From NCBI RefSeq assembly GCF_018130165.1, contig NZ_JAFCLZ010000004.1, positions 124,001 through 188,000 of the forward strand: DNA of 64,000 nucleotides, in the 5' to 3' direction. Of the stretch, positions 10,479-20,895 are shown piece after piece; position 1 is the first letter of the stretch; each line of letters begins with the position of its first letter. Origin of the DNA: Bradyrhizobium sp. JYMT SZCCT0180. GTDB taxonomy: Bacteria; Pseudomonadota; Alphaproteobacteria; Rhizobiales; Xanthobacteraceae. Position numbers and translations under genes: made by a program. The notes beneath the pieces were generated by a model. That model did no database searches. It had not been told where the DNA came from and saw only the letters and a program-made list of their open reading frames with translations.

Positions 10479-10527
10479 AGCGTTTTCGAGCGAAGTGGAT
10501 ACCGGTTCGCGTGAAGAAAGCGCGTCA
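10479..10527. repeat. 49-nt dispersed palindromic repeat, copy 2 of 3
   Basis: Same unit as at 7087-7135, differing at a few positions. It sits 42 bp upstream of the accD start, so any folded structure would be in the accD leader. Confidence 0.88.
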
Positions 10528-10569
10528 GAATATAAGGTCGATGCGTTCAACCGCATTTCGGAGCGAAAC

Positions 10570-11511
10570 ATGAATTGGCTCACCAATGTCGTCCGGCCGA
10601 AGATCCGCAGCATCCTGCGCCGCGAGACGCCGGAGAATCTGTGGATCAAGTGCCCGGATTCCGGGCAGCTCGTGTTCTACAAGGATGTCGAGGCCAACCA
10701 GTTCGTGATTCCCGGTTCGAACTATCACATGCGCATGGGTGCGGTGGCGCGGCTGAAGTCGATCTTCGACAACGAGACCTGGTACGACATCGCGCTGCCT
10801 GACGTGACCGCCGATCCGCTGAAGTTTCGCGACGAACGCAAATATGCCGACCGCATCAAGGATGCCCGCGCCAAGACCGGATTGAACGACGCCATCAAGG
10901 TCGGCTACGGCAAGCTCGAAGGCGCCGGGGTCGTCGTGGCCGTGCAGGATTTCGATTTCATGGGCGGTTCGCTCGGCATGGCCGCGGGTGAAGCGATCGT
11001 GCGCGGGCTTGAGCTCGCGGTCGAAAAGAAATCGCCGTTCATCGTGTTCGCAGCCTCTGGCGGCGCGCGGATGCAGGAAGGCATTTTGTCGCTGATGCAG
11101 ATGCCGCGCACCACCGTCGGCGTGCAGATGCTGCGCGAAGCAAAACTGCCCTACATCGTCGTGCTGACCAACCCGACCACCGGCGGTGTCACCGCGTCCT
11201 ACGCCATGCTGGGCGACGTGCAGATCGCCGAGCCCGGTGCGCTGATCGGATTCGCCGGCGCGCGCGTCATCGAACAGACCATTCGCGAGAAACTGCCGGA
11301 AGGGTTCCAGCGCGCCGAATATCTGCGCGACCACGGCATGGTCGACATGGTGGTGCATCGCCACGAAATGCGTCCCACCCTGGCGCGGCTGTGCCGGCTG
11401 CTGACGAAGTCGCCGGCGCCTGATGTTGCGTCGAAAGCCGTGCCGCAGGTCACCGACCCGACCCAGATTGTCTCGGCGCCGGAAGCGGTGCCGGCCGCCC
11501 CCCACGCGTGA
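10570..11511 (+). CDS. accD: Acetyl-CoA carboxylase carboxyltransferase beta subunit
   Basis: With AccA it transfers the carboxyl group from biotin to acetyl-CoA, the first committed step of fatty acid synthesis. The carboxyltransferase core is intact ([56 protein letters not shown]). The N-terminal zinc ribbon is degenerate. Cys28 remains, but the positions expected for the other three zinc ligands are Ser31, Ile47 and Ser50. The ATG gives MNWLTNVV, the normal family start. A low-complexity Pro/Ala tail ends the 313-aa protein. It overlaps folC by 4 nt (GTGA). Confidence 0.96.
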   Translation: MNWLTNVVRPKIRSILRRETPENLWIKCPDSGQLVFYKDVEANQFVIPGSNYHMRMGAVARLKSIFDNETWYDIALPDVTADPLKFRDERKYADRIKDARAKTGLNDAIKVGYGKLEGAGVVVAVQDFDFMGGSLGMAAGEAIVRGLELAVEKKSPFIVFAASGGARMQEGILSLMQMPRTTVGVQMLREAKLPYIVVLTNPTTGGVTASYAMLGDVQIAEPGALIGFAGARVIEQTIREKLPEGFQRAEYLRDHGMVDMVVHRHEMRPTLARLCRLLTKSPAPDVASKAVPQVTDPTQIVSAPEAVPAAPHA

Positions 11512-12869
11512 ACACAGCCGCCGCCAGACCGCAGCCTTCGCTCGACGAATTGCTCGCGCGGCTGTCGGCGCTCCATCCCAGCCGCATCGATCTCAGCCTC
11601 GATCGCATGCAGGCCCTGCTGGCGCGGCTCGATCACCCTGAACGCAAGCTGCCGCCGGTGATCCATGTCGCCGGGACCAACGGCAAGGGTTCCACCATTG
11701 CCTATCTGCGCGCGATCCTGGAAGCAGCGGGCCTGCGCGTTCACGTCTATACCTCGCCCTATCTGGTGCGGTTTAACGAATGTTTTCGTCTTGGCCGCAG
11801 CGGTGGTGGTGTGCTGGTCGATGACGATGAATTATGCGCCGTACTGGAACATTGCGAACAGGCCAACGCGGGCGATCCGATCACGATTTTCGAGATCGAA
11901 ACTGCGGCGGCGTTTTGTCTGTTCGCGCAGCATCCGGCCGATGTCGTGCTGCTGGAAGTCGGGCTCGGCGGACGGCTGGACGCCACCAATGTGATCGACG
12001 CGCCGCTCGCGTGCGTGATTGCGCCGGTCAGCATGGATCATACGGAATTCCTCGGTAATTCGCTGACCGAGATCGCGGGTGAGAAAGCCGCCATCATCAA
12101 GCGCAATGCGCCGGTGATTTGCGCCGAGCAGGCGCCGGAAGCGATTGATGTGATCGAGGCGCAGGCGCGCCGCATGCGCGCGCCGCTGCATGCGGCCGGC
12201 CAGCAATGGCATGTCAGCGTCGAGCGCGGCCGGCTGGTCTATCAGGACGATCGCGGCCTGATGGATCTGGTGGCGCCAAAACTGTTCGGCCGGCATCAGT
12301 TCGACAATGCCGGGCTCGCGATCGCGACCCTGCGTGCGCTCGATGCCTTCAAGATCGGCATGCCCCATTTCGAGGCCGGCATCGTCAACGCCGAATGGCC
12401 GGCGCGGATGCAGCGCCTGGTTTCCGGTGCGCTGGTCGAGCAGGGCCCACAGGGCTGCGAGATCTGGCTCGATGGCGGCCACAATGCCGAAGGCGGGCGT
12501 GTTGCTGCGGCTGCATTAGGTGACCTCGAAGAGCGGGTGTCGCGGCCGCTGGTCGTCATCGTTGGCATGATGGCCAACAAGGACGCTGGCGCGTTCCTCG
12601 CCAATTTCGCCGGGCTGACGCGCCATATCATGGCGGTACCAATCCCCGGTCGCGACAATGCAAGCTCGATGGCGGCGTCGATGCCGCCAGACCGGTTGGC
12701 GGATGCCGCCCGCGCCCTCGGCATGCGCGTGGAGAACGCCGCCAGCGTCGAAGCCGCGCTTCAAACACTGTCGAAACTAGCCTACGAAGTGCCGCCGCGC
12801 ATCCTGATCACTGGATCGCTCTACCTCGCAGGCCACGTGCTGGCGCGTAATGGCACGCCGCCTGCATAA
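11508..12869 (+). CDS. folC: Folylpolyglutamate synthase / dihydrofolate synthase
   Basis: Adds Glu to dihydropteroate and extends the polyglutamate tail of folates; an ATP-dependent cytoplasmic Mur-ligase-family enzyme. The P-loop is [16 protein letters not shown], followed by [13 protein letters not shown] (the omega-loop region), [13 protein letters not shown] and LDGGHNAEG. The GTG start overlaps the accD stop. It is 453 aa. The accD-folC pairing just after trpA is standard in alphaproteobacteria. Confidence 0.96.
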   Translation: MNTAAARPQPSLDELLARLSALHPSRIDLSLDRMQALLARLDHPERKLPPVIHVAGTNGKGSTIAYLRAILEAAGLRVHVYTSPYLVRFNECFRLGRSGGGVLVDDDELCAVLEHCEQANAGDPITIFEIETAAAFCLFAQHPADVVLLEVGLGGRLDATNVIDAPLACVIAPVSMDHTEFLGNSLTEIAGEKAAIIKRNAPVICAEQAPEAIDVIEAQARRMRAPLHAAGQQWHVSVERGRLVYQDDRGLMDLVAPKLFGRHQFDNAGLAIATLRALDAFKIGMPHFEAGIVNAEWPARMQRLVSGALVEQGPQGCEIWLDGGHNAEGGRVAAAALGDLEERVSRPLVVIVGMMANKDAGAFLANFAGLTRHIMAVPIPGRDNASSMAASMPPDRLADAARALGMRVENAASVEAALQTLSKLAYEVPPRILITGSLYLAGHVLARNGTPPA

Positions 12870-12872
12870 CCC

Positions 12873-12940
12873 CCTGTGTCCCGGACGCGATGCAGAGTCC
12901 TTCACGCTGCTCCGCAGAGCCGGGGCCCACGGACCCGGAT
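12873..12940. repeat. Possible solitary copy of a dispersed GC-rich repeat
   Basis: The folC-phosphoesterase spacer begins with GTGTCCCGGACGCGATGCAG, followed by a CTGCTCCGCAGAGCCGGGG segment, wording familiar from dispersed Bradyrhizobium intergenic repeats. There is no second copy in this window, so the call rests on recollection. Confidence 0.35.
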
Positions 12941-12965
12941 GCTGCGATAGTAATTGGAATGAATA

Positions 12966-13706
12966 ATGCGCTTTGCCGCGATTGCCGACGTGCACGGAAA
13001 CTATCTCGCGCTGGAAGCCGTGATTGCCGATATCCGCGCGCAAGGCATCGAAGAGATCGTCGATCTCGGCGACATGGCGAGCGGCCCGCTCGACGCTCGG
13101 CGCACGATGGATACGCTGATCGCGCTCGATGCCGTACACGTGCTCGGCAACCATGATCGCTATCTGATCGACCGGCCGCCGGAGAAGATGGGTTCCTGGG
13201 ACCGGCCGGCCCATGCGCAGCTCGACAAGACTCATCTCGACTGGCTGCGCGCGCTGCCGCCGACGCGCGTCTATCGCGACCAGGTGTTTCTGTGCCACGC
13301 GACGCCGGCGCATGACGAGGTCTATTGGCTGGACACGGTGATGTCAGACGGCACCGTTTGCATGGCCTCGCTCGATGCGATCGAGAAGCAAGCTGAGGGT
13401 ATTACGCAGCCGCTGATCCTCTGCGCCCACACCCACGTCGCGCGCACCGTCCGGCTTGGCGATGGCCGCAGAATCGTCAATCCCGGCAGCGTCGGCTCAC
13501 CCGGCTATCGCGACACCCATCCGTTTGCGCATGTAATCGAAGCCGGCACGCCGGATGCGCGCTACGCCATCCTCGAACTCACTGATGGATCCTGGCGCGT
13601 GACGTTCCGCCATGTGCCCTACGACCATGAGGCAATGGCGACGCTCGCGCGGCAGAACGGCCAGCTTGAGCTGGCCTCCGCACTGGCGACGGGTTGGATT
13701 ACCTGA
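12966..13706 (+). CDS. Calcineurin-like metallophosphoesterase (YfcE/MJ0936-like)
   Basis: A 246-aa dinuclear-metal phosphoesterase of unknown substrate. The metal-binding motifs appear in order: DVHGN at residues 8-12, GDMASGP near 37, GNHDR near 62, and CAHTHVAR near 140 with the closing His. NPGSVGSPGYRD is the usual C-terminal block of the small YfcE/MJ0936 phosphodiesterases. No signal peptide is seen, so it is cytoplasmic. It stands alone and is convergent with trxA across a shared terminator. Confidence 0.88.
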   Translation: MRFAAIADVHGNYLALEAVIADIRAQGIEEIVDLGDMASGPLDARRTMDTLIALDAVHVLGNHDRYLIDRPPEKMGSWDRPAHAQLDKTHLDWLRALPPTRVYRDQVFLCHATPAHDEVYWLDTVMSDGTVCMASLDAIEKQAEGITQPLILCAHTHVARTVRLGDGRRIVNPGSVGSPGYRDTHPFAHVIEAGTPDARYAILELTDGSWRVTFRHVPYDHEAMATLARQNGQLELASALATGWIT

Positions 13707-13712
13707 AAAACA

Positions 13713-13739
13713 AAACGGCCGGCGATGAGCCGGCCGTTT
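13713..13739. terminator. Bidirectional terminator between the phosphoesterase gene and trxA
   Basis: An 11-bp stem AAACGGCCGGC / GCCGGCCGTTT with a 5-nt loop, flanked by A- and T-rich runs on both sides. It can stop transcripts from both convergent genes. Confidence 0.88.
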
Positions 13740-13763
13740 CAAATAACAATCGGTCGAAGCCGA

Positions 13764-14084
13764 TCAGACCGCAGCAGTGATCCACTGCTGCAGCTTGGCC
13801 TTCGGCGCGGCGCCGACCTGGCGGGAGGCCATCTCGCCGCCCTTGAAGATCATCAGGGTCGGGATCGACATCACGCCGTATTTCGAGGCCGTCTTCGGGC
13901 TCTCGTCGACGTTCAGCTTCACGATCTTGACCTTGTCGCCCATCGCGCCGGAAATCTCGTCGAGCGCAGGCGCGATCATGCGGCAGGGGCCGCACCATTC
14001 GGCCCAGAAATCCACGACCACAGGCCCGGTCGCCTTGAGCACTTCGGCTTCGAAATCGGCGTCAGAAACCTTGCCAACGGCCAT
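13764..14084 (-). CDS. trxA: Thioredoxin
   Basis: A 106-aa protein disulfide reductase. The active site WCGPC sits in VDFWAEWCGPCRMIAPALDE, and the cis-Pro is in YGVMSIPTLMIFKGG. No signal peptide is present, so it is the cytoplasmic housekeeping form. GAGG lies upstream of the ATG. addA lies upstream on the same strand, 68 bp away, so trxA may be co-transcribed with addBA. Confidence 0.98.
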   Translation of the reverse strand: MAVGKVSDADFEAEVLKATGPVVVDFWAEWCGPCRMIAPALDEISGAMGDKVKIVKLNVDESPKTASKYGVMSIPTLMIFKGGEMASRQVGAAPKAKLQQWITAAV

Positions 14085-14152
14085 GGGAATACCTCGTTCG
14101 GTTGGAAACAGCGGCGCGGATGAGAATCGCGCCCGTCAGGATATGGGCAAAC

Positions 14153-17100
14153 CTATGAACGCGATCCTGCCGGGTCAAGCGCGGTCACGCCGACATGATA
14201 GGATGCCAGCGCCGCGTCCAGCGCGGGGGCGGAAATCTCCATCAAATCAGGCGTTTCGGTCCAAAGCAGCGCGGCCCGGACCGGCAGCTGGGGATAAAGC
14301 TTTGCCAGGACCGCCCGGTAGAGCGCGAGCTGGCGGACATAGGCGCGCGGCGCCTCGGCAGGCAGCTTGGGCGGGGCGTGGTTGGTCTTGTAATCGACGA
14401 TCAAAACCTCCCGCTCCGTGACCACCAGCCGGTCGATCTGGCCGGAAACCAGCGCCGGTGGCTGCCCGGGCCGATCCAGCCGCCCCACGATCGAGACCTC
14501 AGCCTGGCTGCCCGGCGCAAAGGCGTGCGCAAAGCGCGCATCCGCGATCAGCGCCAGCGCTTTTTCCGCCAGCGTGAGCCGTTCGTCCTCGGTCCAGCCG
14601 TCGGCGTTGCGGGCGAGGTACGACAGCGCGGCCTCGCGGCGGCGTTCGGCGGCGATATCGGGCAGCGACTGCAGCAACCGGTGCACCAGCGTGCCGCGCT
14701 TGAGCGCCTTGGCGCGGACGAGGATCGATTCGCCTGACCGCACCGGATGGCTGTCGTCGTCAGCGGGATCGGACGGGCGCAGCAAACCCTCCGCCGGACG
14801 CTCCGGCTGCGCCGGGGTCAGCAACCACGATGGGAAATCGATCGAGGGCGTCTTTACCGGCGCAACCGATCCCGTGGTAGGCGCGACTTTCTCGGAACGA
14901 GAATAGCGTTTCACGACGCCGCTCGATGTCGTGATCTCCTCGAGCTGCAATTCGGAACGTTCGAGGCCCTTGCTGATAAGATCATACCAGGAGGAGGGGC
15001 GAACATCCTTCCTGTTGCCGGGCATGCAACCACCGACGATCAGGCGATCGGCCGCGCGCGTCATCGCCACGTAAAGCAGGCGGCGGTATTCATCCTCGGT
15101 ATCGCCTAGCATCGCCGCCCGTGCGGTGACGAGGGCAGGTGGATCCTCGGCCTTGCGGCCGGCCCAAACCACGATACCGGGGGCGTGCGGACCAGAATTG
15201 CCCTGCGGCAGGTTGATGAGCCGTAGCCGCTGCGTATCCGAGGGAGATGTCGTGGTGTCGACCAGGAACACCACGGACGCCTCCAGGCCCTTGGCGCCAT
15301 GCACGGTCATGACGCGAACTTCGTCGCGCGAGATTTCCATGTCGCGCTTGACCTCGGTATCGGCCGCACGCAGCCACGCCATGAAGCCCTGTAGCGAGGC
15401 AGGCGCCTTGCGCTCGTAGCTCAGCGCAAGTTCCAGGAATTCATCGAGCGCATCATTGGCCTCATGCCCGAGCCGGTTCAGGATCCGTGCACGGCCGCCG
15501 TCGCCGCCGAGCAGCCAGGAATAGAAGGCAAACGGCGTCGCGTTGACGACGCGTCGCTCGCATTGCTCCAACCGCCAGAGCGCGTCTCTCAGCAGTCCGT
15601 CGGTCGCAGCGCGCGCGCTCAGGGCCGCGCGCAACGATCCCTTTCGCTGCCAGGCCAGCTTGAACAGATCGTCGTCGGTAAGACCGAACAGCGGGCTCTT
15701 CAATGCCACCGCCAGCGCCAGATCGTCCTGCGGCAACAGCAGCGCGTCCGCCAGGTTCATCAGGTCGATGGCCGCGATGTGCTCCGTCAGTTTGAGTCGG
15801 TCGGCGCCGGCGACCGGGACATTGGCGTGCTTCAACGCCTGAATCACCGCATCGAACGCATTGCCGCGCCGGCGTACCAGCACCAGCATGTCGCCGTATC
15901 GCAGTGGACGGCGGCTACCTGCGCTGCCGGTCATGGTGCCGCTTTCCACCAGCGATTTGATCTCGGCCTGAATCCGCCGGGCGAGCTTGACTTCGGGACT
16001 GGTCACGGCGACGCCGTCGAACGGCGCGCGCCAGCCTTCCATGTCCGGCCTGTCGTCGGCCACGGCCAATTCCCAGAGATCGATCTGGCTCGGGCCTGCG
16101 TCTTCCAGCGCATGATGGATCGGGTATCCGTTCTCGACCGCGTGGATACTGCGGAAGATCTCCTGCTCGCGGAAAACGTGGTCGACCGAATGCAGAATCG
16201 CCGACCCGGAACGAAACGAATAGTTGAAAGATACCGGATCGAATTTCAGGCCGGCATCTTCGAACTTCTTTTTCAACGCCCGCCGGCGCAGGTCGAACTC
16301 GCGGGGAGCTGCCCCCTGAAACGAAAAGATCGACTGTTTCTCGTCGCCGACCGCGAACACGGTGCGCGTCACGCCGTCACGCGCACCCGCGCCGGACGTA
16401 AACTCGGAAATGATGTGCGCGACGATGTCCCATTGCCGCGGGCTGGTGTCCTGCGCCTCGTCGATCAGCACATGATCGACGCCGCGATCGAGCTTGTAAT
16501 GGACCCAGCCGGAGGAGACGCGGTCCAGCATCTCAAGCGTCTTGTCGATCAGATCATCATAATCGAGCAGTCCACGTTCCAGCTTCTCGCGCCGGTAGTT
16601 CGCGGCAGAAGCGGTTGCGATATGCAGCAGCGCCTCGGTGCGGTCGCGGGCTGTTAACGCGCGACGGCGTTCGATCAGAGGGGCGATGCGATCAGCCTCG
16701 GATTCGACCAGGCGACCAACGACAGGATTGTTGTCGACGAATTTTTTCGTCACCACCGATTTGCGGCGCGTGCGGTCGGTCTCGGTTAGAAACACGCCGA
16801 GATATTCTTCGACCTGCGCAGCGCCGGTGAACATCAGTCCTGCACGAAGCCGGGCGGCCTGATCCTGGTCGGTCTTGCTTCCGGTGTCGAGAACACGCGC
16901 GATCGCCTCCCATTCGGATCGCGGCAGGTTCGGTCCATCGACGATGTCGCGCTCGATATCCTCAATGCGGTCCTCGGGATCGACACCCAGAGCTGCGGAG
17001 GTCTGCCTCGCGGCGGCGTGAGCGCTGCCGGCGGTGTCCGTCCATGCCATGAAATGATCGCGGCTAAGACAGGCCTCGCGCACCACCTCCTTGAAGGTGA

Positions 17101-17680
17101 CGTCGGCGGCACTGGCCATCGCCATCCGGAGCGCCTGGCCGGTCGCGCTGTCGGGGTGGCGCGATGCCTCCAGAAACACCGCGAGATTGGCGCGCTCCAT
17201 CATCTCGTTCTGGTCGCGGTCGTCGAGCACGGCGAAGCGCGCGGGCACGTTGGCTTCAAACGGAAATTGCTGCAGCAGGCGCGTGCACAGTGCGTGGATG
17301 GTCTGCACTTTCAGCCCGCCGGGCGTCTCCAGCGCGCAAGCAAACAGCTGCCGCGCCGATTTCCGCAATTTTGCATTGGGATTGGCAATTCCCGCTTCCT
17401 TGATCGCGGCATCCAGCGAAGCATCGTCGAGCGTGACCCAATGTCCCAGCGTCGAGAACACGCGTTCCGCCATATTGGCGGCGGCAGCCTTGGTGAAGGT
17501 GATACAGAGGATTTTCTCCGGCGCCACGCCGCCGAGCAGCAGCCGGATCACGCGTTGAACCAGCACATGCGTCTTGCCCGAGCCGGCATTGGCCGACACG
17601 AACGAGGACGCCGCCGGATCGGACGCGCGCGCCTGGGTATCGCGCACATTCGGCGGAATGATGCGGGGAGCTTTCACCAT
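14153..17680 (-). CDS. addA: Double-strand-break repair helicase-nuclease AddA
   Basis: The 1175-aa UvrD-like subunit of the AddAB helicase-nuclease, which resects broken ends for RecA. Walker A is SANAGSGKTHVLVQRV near residue 40. Helicase motifs include LIDEAQDTSPRQW, FAVGDEKQSIFSFQGA and MTVHGAKGLEASVVFLVD. The C-terminal RecB-type nuclease motif is VLIVDYKTNHAPP. The start was set at ATG 17680 because it overlaps the addB stop (ATGGTGA); an upstream start at 17713 would run 40 nt into addB. This indicates coupled translation. Confidence 0.95.
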   Translation of the reverse strand: MVKAPRIIPPNVRDTQARASDPAASSFVSANAGSGKTHVLVQRVIRLLLGGVAPEKILCITFTKAAAANMAERVFSTLGHWVTLDDASLDAAIKEAGIANPNAKLRKSARQLFACALETPGGLKVQTIHALCTRLLQQFPFEANVPARFAVLDDRDQNEMMERANLAVFLEASRHPDSATGQALRMAMASAADVTFKEVVREACLSRDHFMAWTDTAGSAHAAARQTSAALGVDPEDRIEDIERDIVDGPNLPRSEWEAIARVLDTGSKTDQDQAARLRAGLMFTGAAQVEEYLGVFLTETDRTRRKSVVTKKFVDNNPVVGRLVESEADRIAPLIERRRALTARDRTEALLHIATASAANYRREKLERGLLDYDDLIDKTLEMLDRVSSGWVHYKLDRGVDHVLIDEAQDTSPRQWDIVAHIISEFTSGAGARDGVTRTVFAVGDEKQSIFSFQGAAPREFDLRRRALKKKFEDAGLKFDPVSFNYSFRSGSAILHSVDHVFREQEIFRSIHAVENGYPIHHALEDAGPSQIDLWELAVADDRPDMEGWRAPFDGVAVTSPEVKLARRIQAEIKSLVESGTMTGSAGSRRPLRYGDMLVLVRRRGNAFDAVIQALKHANVPVAGADRLKLTEHIAAIDLMNLADALLLPQDDLALAVALKSPLFGLTDDDLFKLAWQRKGSLRAALSARAATDGLLRDALWRLEQCERRVVNATPFAFYSWLLGGDGGRARILNRLGHEANDALDEFLELALSYERKAPASLQGFMAWLRAADTEVKRDMEISRDEVRVMTVHGAKGLEASVVFLVDTTTSPSDTQRLRLINLPQGNSGPHAPGIVVWAGRKAEDPPALVTARAAMLGDTEDEYRRLLYVAMTRAADRLIVGGCMPGNRKDVRPSSWYDLISKGLERSELQLEEITTSSGVVKRYSRSEKVAPTTGSVAPVKTPSIDFPSWLLTPAQPERPAEGLLRPSDPADDDSHPVRSGESILVRAKALKRGTLVHRLLQSLPDIAAERRREAALSYLARNADGWTEDERLTLAEKALALIADARFAHAFAPGSQAEVSIVGRLDRPGQPPALVSGQIDRLVVTEREVLIVDYKTNHAPPKLPAEAPRAYVRQLALYRAVLAKLYPQLPVRAALLWTETPDLMEISAPALDAALASYHVGVTALDPAGSRS

Positions 17681-20600
17681 TCCTCGATCCCCAATCCGCC
17701 GGCCGCGGACCATTCCTTGATCCGGGCAAGATCGTCATAAGCGCCGTAGCGGTTCGACCACATCGACAGGTTCAACGACGTATAGGCCTGGTTCTCGTCC
17801 TCGAACTTGCGGATCAGTTTTTCCAGCTCCAGCCGCGCGTAATCCGCCGCTTCGTCCGGCGGCTGCGGCGTATCGTTGTTCCTGATCTTCAGTTCCAGCG
17901 AGCGGTGTTCGCCAGGTGGGTTGTTGCCGCTCAGCCTGACATAGGCGAGTTCGGCGACCGACGAATCCGCGCCGATATCCTTGAAACCGCCTTCGCGCAG
18001 GATCGCGGCCTCGAGCGTGAGCTGCGGCGACAGCCCCATCCGCACCTGCTTGCCGGTCGGCGGTTGCCCGGTCTTGTAGTCGAGGATCGCGAAGCGGCCG
18101 TCGGCGCGCTGCTCGATGCGGTCGGCGCGAGCTGACAGGATGAAGGTTCGTTCGTTGTCGAGCGGAATGCCGATCTCGCCCCGGATCTCGGCGTCGATTC
18201 GGTGGATGTGATCGCGGCGCGCCAATTCCCAATCGGCGAACCATGCGGCGATGCGCTGGAACCGCGGCCACCACAGCGCCCGCGCCTCGGGGCGCTCCAT
18301 CAGTGGCGCAAAAAACTTCTCACCGATGCCGCGCAGCGCGAGCGCAGGTTGGGCTGGCAATGTGTCGGCGAAGGTTTTTGTAAATTCGCCGAGCGCTTCA
18401 TGGATCGCCGAGCCGCGATCGGCAGCGGACAGTGGCATATCGACGGGATCGAGCGGGTCGAGCCGCAGAATGTATTTCGCGTAGATCGTGTAGGGATCGC
18501 GCAGCCAGTCCTCGATCGCCGTCACCGACAATTTCAGCGGGCGCGTCGCGAGTGGCGGCCTTGGCGCGGGCTGCGGGATCGGCTCTATCTTTGTCGGCCG
18601 GTCGAGTTCGGCGGCGAAGCGGATATAATCCTCGCCGGTCCGCGTGGCTTGCTTCCAGCGTTCTTCGCCGGCGACGGCCTCCAGCCGGTGCAGGAAGCGC
18701 GAGGCCACCGCCGGCGCGCCGCCGACTTTCGCCGAATGGGTCAGGATGACGTCGGTATGGCCGAGCAGTTGCGCGAAGTCATGAGCTGACAGCCCGATGC
18801 GCCGCTCCGGCAGATCGAGGCCGAGTTCATGCCGCATCGGCCGGCTCAACCACGGATCGATCCGCGGTGACGGTGGCCACACGCCTTCGACCAGCCCGGC
18901 CAGAATCACGCGATCGGATTCGGTCAAGCGTGCTTCGAGCTGGCCATAGATGTGCAGATGCGCGCTCGCCGATTCCGGCCGCCGCACCATGCGGTCGGCG
19001 AAGGCGGTCTGGAACAATTCGGGATAATCGGCGAGCTGCACCATCAGCCCGCTGGGTTTCTGTTCGCCCAACAGATCGGCAAACGCCGAGGCCAGCGCTG
19101 ATCCCTGGGCGCCCTCGAACGCGACGGCGATTTCGGTTTGATCGGATGACAGGGCCATCAACACCTCGCGGTGGCGATGCGCCAGTTCGGCGAAGTCATA
19201 GGGCTTCGACGACGCCATGCTTTCCAGCGGCGACAGCGCCTGCTGCAGGGCTGAGATCAACCCGCGCGCCTGTTCGAGCTCGTCATCGCGCAATCTGGCG
19301 CGTTGCTCGGACGCGTGGAGCGAGGAGGTCTCGCCGTCTTTCAATTTCCTGAGTTCAGCGCAAAAACGGTCGAAGTCGCGCGCGAGGCCATTGCTGCCGG
19401 CTTGCGGCCGCGTGCCGCGCAGCAGGGCCAGTTCCAGCACCTCGATGGCGTGTTTCAACGCACCATGCGCGCCACCCAGGCGGAACAGCGGGTGCTTCAT
19501 CAGCGCCAGCAAGGTCGGGGGCTCCAGCCCCTTCGCCGCGGCTTGCGCCACCAGCCGCGCAAAGATTCCGGCGGAGGTATCCATCAGCGCGTCACCGCCG
19601 GAATCGTCGAATTCGAGATTCCAGCGGCCGAGTGCTGCCATCACGCGCCGCGCCAGCGCACGGTCCGGCGTTACCAGCGCGGCCGATTTGCCGAGATGCC
19701 GCGCCTCGCGCATGGCGACCGCGATCGCCAGCGCCTCCATCTCCGGATTGGGCGCCGCGACCACCGCGAGGTTTTTCATGCCGCCGGAAATCTTCGCGGC
19801 AATGTCAGGCTGCTCCAGTCGGTCATGCCATTGTTCAGTCGCCGTCGATGGCCGCATCGTCTCGGAGACCAGCACGTCGCGTCCATCAGGCGCAGGCGCG
19901 CCCAAAATCTCGATGTCACTGCGCTTGATGCCGAACCGGTCCAACAGGGCATTCATTGCGAATTGCGGATGGTTCGAGGCCGGCGGCGTGGTGAATTTGC
20001 CGTGCGCGTCTCTGATGCCGCCGATGGTTTGCCAGGCCGCGTCATCGAGATCGGTATCTAACCCCGGCAGCACCACCGCGCCTTGTTTGAGTTTGGCGAC
20101 GACGTGCAGGAATTTTGCGGTCGCGGGCATCGAGCCGGTCGAACCCGCCGCGATCACCGGGCCCTTGTGGTGTGCAGTCAGGCGCGTGGCCTCGGCGTCG
20201 ATCAGAAGGTCGCGCCGCGCCGCCGGTTCGATCCGTCCGATCTCGTGCAAATGCTGCGGCCACGCCTTGCGCGCGATGCGCAGGAATTCCAGCGAATGCT
20301 GCCAGTAGCGATCGAGCTGGTCCGGCACCAGTTTGTCGAGCGCATTCCAGTCGACGCCGCGGGTGACCATGTCATCCATCAGCCGCGCCAGATCGCCGGC
20401 CAGCGCCAGCGTCGAGGCCGGGCCGCCGACCACCAGCGGTGCGGAGACCGGTGTCTTGGCCCACGCTGCGACGAGATGCGCCAGCGTCAGCCGCCGCTCG
20501 AGTTCGCCGAGCCGCGGCGGAATGTCGAGCGGCGCCACGCCACCGAATTGTTCGGAGCCTTCGGCGAACGCCAGTTCGTCCTCGTCGATATCGCCGAGCG

Positions 20601-20820
20601 CCACGATGCGCGGCAGGATCGCAGCATCCGTCTTCATCTCGTCGAGAAAGATCTCCCGCGCCATCCGGCCGGCGCGCCGGGTCGGCAGATAGAGCGTCGC
20701 CTGCGCCAGGTTCAAAGGATTGTTGCGCGCCTCGAAACCATCGACCAGCCGGCCGTCCACCAGTGCGGCGATGACGGTGCGCAGAAGCGGCACGGATACG
20801 GGAACGCTGAAAACGCGCAT
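17674..20820 (-). CDS. addB: Double-strand-break repair protein AddB
   Basis: The 1048-aa partner of AddA, with an inactivated helicase fold and a C-terminal nuclease. No Walker A is visible at the N terminus, where LPTRRAGRMAREIF stands instead. The nuclease core is FAILDYKTGQPP...SPQLTLEAAIL near residue 930. I find only one Cys in the whole protein, so the four-Cys iron-sulfur clasp of Bacillus AddB is absent. The segment SVTAIEDWLRDPYTIYAKYIL has Asp-Pro where that family has Cys-Pro. It overlaps addA by 7 nt. Confidence 0.94.
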   Translation of the reverse strand: MRVFSVPVSVPLLRTVIAALVDGRLVDGFEARNNPLNLAQATLYLPTRRAGRMAREIFLDEMKTDAAILPRIVALGDIDEDELAFAEGSEQFGGVAPLDIPPRLGELERRLTLAHLVAAWAKTPVSAPLVVGGPASTLALAGDLARLMDDMVTRGVDWNALDKLVPDQLDRYWQHSLEFLRIARKAWPQHLHEIGRIEPAARRDLLIDAEATRLTAHHKGPVIAAGSTGSMPATAKFLHVVAKLKQGAVVLPGLDTDLDDAAWQTIGGIRDAHGKFTTPPASNHPQFAMNALLDRFGIKRSDIEILGAPAPDGRDVLVSETMRPSTATEQWHDRLEQPDIAAKISGGMKNLAVVAAPNPEMEALAIAVAMREARHLGKSAALVTPDRALARRVMAALGRWNLEFDDSGGDALMDTSAGIFARLVAQAAAKGLEPPTLLALMKHPLFRLGGAHGALKHAIEVLELALLRGTRPQAGSNGLARDFDRFCAELRKLKDGETSSLHASEQRARLRDDELEQARGLISALQQALSPLESMASSKPYDFAELAHRHREVLMALSSDQTEIAVAFEGAQGSALASAFADLLGEQKPSGLMVQLADYPELFQTAFADRMVRRPESASAHLHIYGQLEARLTESDRVILAGLVEGVWPPSPRIDPWLSRPMRHELGLDLPERRIGLSAHDFAQLLGHTDVILTHSAKVGGAPAVASRFLHRLEAVAGEERWKQATRTGEDYIRFAAELDRPTKIEPIPQPAPRPPLATRPLKLSVTAIEDWLRDPYTIYAKYILRLDPLDPVDMPLSAADRGSAIHEALGEFTKTFADTLPAQPALALRGIGEKFFAPLMERPEARALWWPRFQRIAAWFADWELARRDHIHRIDAEIRGEIGIPLDNERTFILSARADRIEQRADGRFAILDYKTGQPPTGKQVRMGLSPQLTLEAAILREGGFKDIGADSSVAELAYVRLSGNNPPGEHRSLELKIRNNDTPQPPDEAADYARLELEKLIRKFEDENQAYTSLNLSMWSNRYGAYDDLARIKEWSAAGGLGIEEW

Positions 20821-20895
20821 GGGCTGCCTGATTCGAGGTCAGGGCAATATAGGGAGTGATCTCGCAATGGTCATGGGTTCCGGCATTTGCCGGAT

